DNA of 26,099 bases from a virus, in the IMG/VR virus record IMGVR_UViG_3300023179_000451, positions 1-26,099 of that record. The stretch is one strand, 5' to 3'. The notes beneath the pieces were generated by a model, which did no database searches, had not been told where the DNA came from, and worked only from the letters and a program-made list of their open reading frames with translations. Position numbers and translations under genes: made by a program. Below are positions 25,442 through 26,099 of the stretch, one piece after another; position 1 is the first letter of the stretch; every line of letters starts with the position of its first letter.

Positions 25442-25900
25442 TTAAATATTCAAAATAATAAAATCTTGCGTTTCAAAAGCATCTGAAGTTATTCTATAAT
25501 CTATTCTTACTTTTGCGGTATGTTCTAATTCTGATATATTTGTGACCTTAAAAACTTTTTCTCCGTCACTATTTACAAAATTTCCTTTGTCTTCTAAACC
25601 AGAAGAAGCGTCCGTAATGTTTATATTTGTGATTAAAACATTTGGTAAAAATAATTCTACTGATTCTCTGATTTCTGATTCTACTTGTGCAAATGTTGGT
25701 CCATCCAAAGGTTCAAATATGTATTCATAAAGTCTTGTACCAAATTCAGGTAAAAAATATCTACTACCTTTTTTTGTTAATAACAAATGTATTAAATTAC
25801 TTCTTATTTCTTGATTTGCATAATCCGACAAATCTAAAAACTTTCCATTGAACGATTCTCTAAAAGGAAATGTTATACCATATGAAATACCTGTTGACAT
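25442..25900 (-). CDS. gp25: Baseplate wedge protein, T4 gp25-like (GPW/gp25 family)
   Basis: gp25 nucleates the contractile sheath on the inner baseplate; homologues occur in P2 (gpW), type VI secretion (TssE) and R-type tailocins. The family hallmark is clear: an N-terminal fold (SYGITFPFRESFNGKFLDLS), an aliphatic helix, then LLLTKKGSRYFLPEFGTRLY (residues 39-58) and EYIFEPLD, giving the conserved G-R-x-F-x-P-E-F-G-(T/S)-x-L signature. At 152 residues it is near T4 gp25 (132), with a slightly longer C-terminal strand region. It starts the leftward baseplate operon, 6 bp before gp6, and has a TATTTATA element in its leader downstream of a terminator that closes the preceding gene. Confidence 0.95.
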   Translation of the reverse strand: MSTGISYGITFPFRESFNGKFLDLSDYANQEIRSNLIHLLLTKKGSRYFLPEFGTRLYEYIFEPLDGPTFAQVESEIRESVELFLPNVLITNINITDASSGLEDKGNFVNSDGEKVFKVTNISELEHTAKVRIDYRITSDAFETQDFIILNI

Positions 25901-25904
25901 ATCA

Positions 25905-25914
25905 CATATAAATA
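25905..25914 (-). promoter_or_regulatory. TATTTATATG element before gp25 (candidate late signal for the baseplate operon)
   Basis: On the minus strand TATTTATATG is followed by TGAT and the ATG, the same 4-nt spacer as at the 865 start on the other strand. It lies in the only sizeable gap (85 bp) of this part, just after a terminator, which is where a promoter for the baseplate genes would be needed. Confidence 0.4.
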
Positions 25915-25945
25915 TAGTTTATATTTTTTTTAAGTAAAAAATTTA

Positions 25946-25980
25946 TAAAAATAAAAAACCTTCCTTTTTTAAGGAGGGTT
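25946..25980 (-). terminator. Rho-independent terminator after the right-edge gene
   Basis: On the minus strand the arm AACCCTCCTT, a loop AAAA and the arm AAGGAAGGTT form a 10-bp stem with one G-T pair or mismatch, followed at once by TTTTTTATTTTT. It lies 5 bp past the stop of the gene entering from the right edge and 46 bp before the gp25 start, so it separates two transcription units. The plus-strand reading lacks a U tract. Confidence 0.8.
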
Positions 25981-25985
25981 AAAGA

Positions 25986-26099
25986 TTAATATCTTCTTCT
26001 ATATCTTCTATACCTTTCTGATATATTTTCAGAATCATCATCTTTTACTTTTTCTCTTCCTGAAGAAGCCGATAATTCAGCCCCAACAGTTCCACCTAA
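25986..26099 (-). CDS. C-terminal end of an unidentified protein with Arg/Tyr-rich tail (partial)
   Basis: Only the last 37 codons and the TAA stop (25986-25988) are in the window; the gene enters from the right edge. The visible part is a Gly/Ala/Ser stretch (LGGTVGAELSASSGREKVKD), an acidic patch, then an alternating Arg-Tyr tail (ERYRRYRRRY). The open frame reaches the window edge and is followed by a clear terminator, which supports a real gene end. In T4-like gene order a baseplate hub, head-completion or tail gene would be expected upstream of gp25, but nothing here identifies it. A basic-aromatic tail could bind nucleic acid or another virion protein. Confidence 0.6.
   Translation of the reverse strand, partial: LGGTVGAELSASSGREKVKDDDSENISERYRRYRRRY

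Noticed and set aside
25905-25914. Standard T4 late promoter TATAAATA driving gp25
   Set aside because: TATAAATA lies on the strand opposite to the gene; in the direction of transcription the element reads TATTTATA, so it is reported as a separate motif.

Overview
The window is a strongly AT-rich segment of a tailed double-stranded DNA phage genome with a contractile, T4-like baseplate (myovirus type). This rests on clear homologues of T4 gp25 and gp6 lying side by side, followed by a long co-oriented row of large virion proteins. The host is probably a member of the Bacteroidota. One adhesin-like protein consists of seven SprB-type repeats, a repeat known from flavobacterial gliding adhesins, and the gene starts have no AGGAGG-type ribosome binding site but sit in A/T-rich leaders. 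Both host clues are indirect. No tRNA, CRISPR array, insertion sequence, integrase or attachment site is visible.

Layout: (1) 1-790, minus strand: the N-terminal half of a zinc-finger DNA primase (cut by the window edge) and a small hypothetical protein overlapping it by one base. (2) 865-5828, plus strand: a small virion-type protein, two Cys-rich tail or fibre proteins with Pro-Thr and poly-Thr linkers, and a RuvC-like resolvase. (3) 5842-8240, minus strand: another fibre-like protein with a SprB repeat and a long Pro-Thr linker, preceded by a DxD glycosyltransferase that by eye resembles plant hydroxyproline O-arabinosyltransferases. (4) 8280-25900, minus strand, transcribed right to left in the order gp25, gp6, a 1812-residue protein with an internal membrane-like block, four unrecognised virion proteins, a 998-residue baseplate protein with a Tail_P2_I-like stretch, and the 740-residue SprB-repeat adhesin. 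Most junctions here overlap or nearly touch (1-bp TAATG, 4-bp ATGA, 14 bp), indicating translational coupling. (5) 25946-26099: a rho-independent terminator and the C-terminal end of another minus-strand gene.

Reading of the whole: region 4 builds the baseplate wedge and periphery, ending in an adhesin whose C-terminal domain resembles the C-terminus of the neighbouring baseplate protein, perhaps a shared docking domain. Regions 2 and 3 are a fibre or adhesin module in which the same linkers and Cys-rich modules recur on both strands. The glycosyltransferase beside the Pro/Thr-rich proteins suggests a self-contained system in which the phage glycosylates its own mucin- or extensin-like fibre linkers; this is an inference. 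A recurring TATTTATA element just upstream of virion genes, absent before the non-virion genes, is a candidate late-expression signal.
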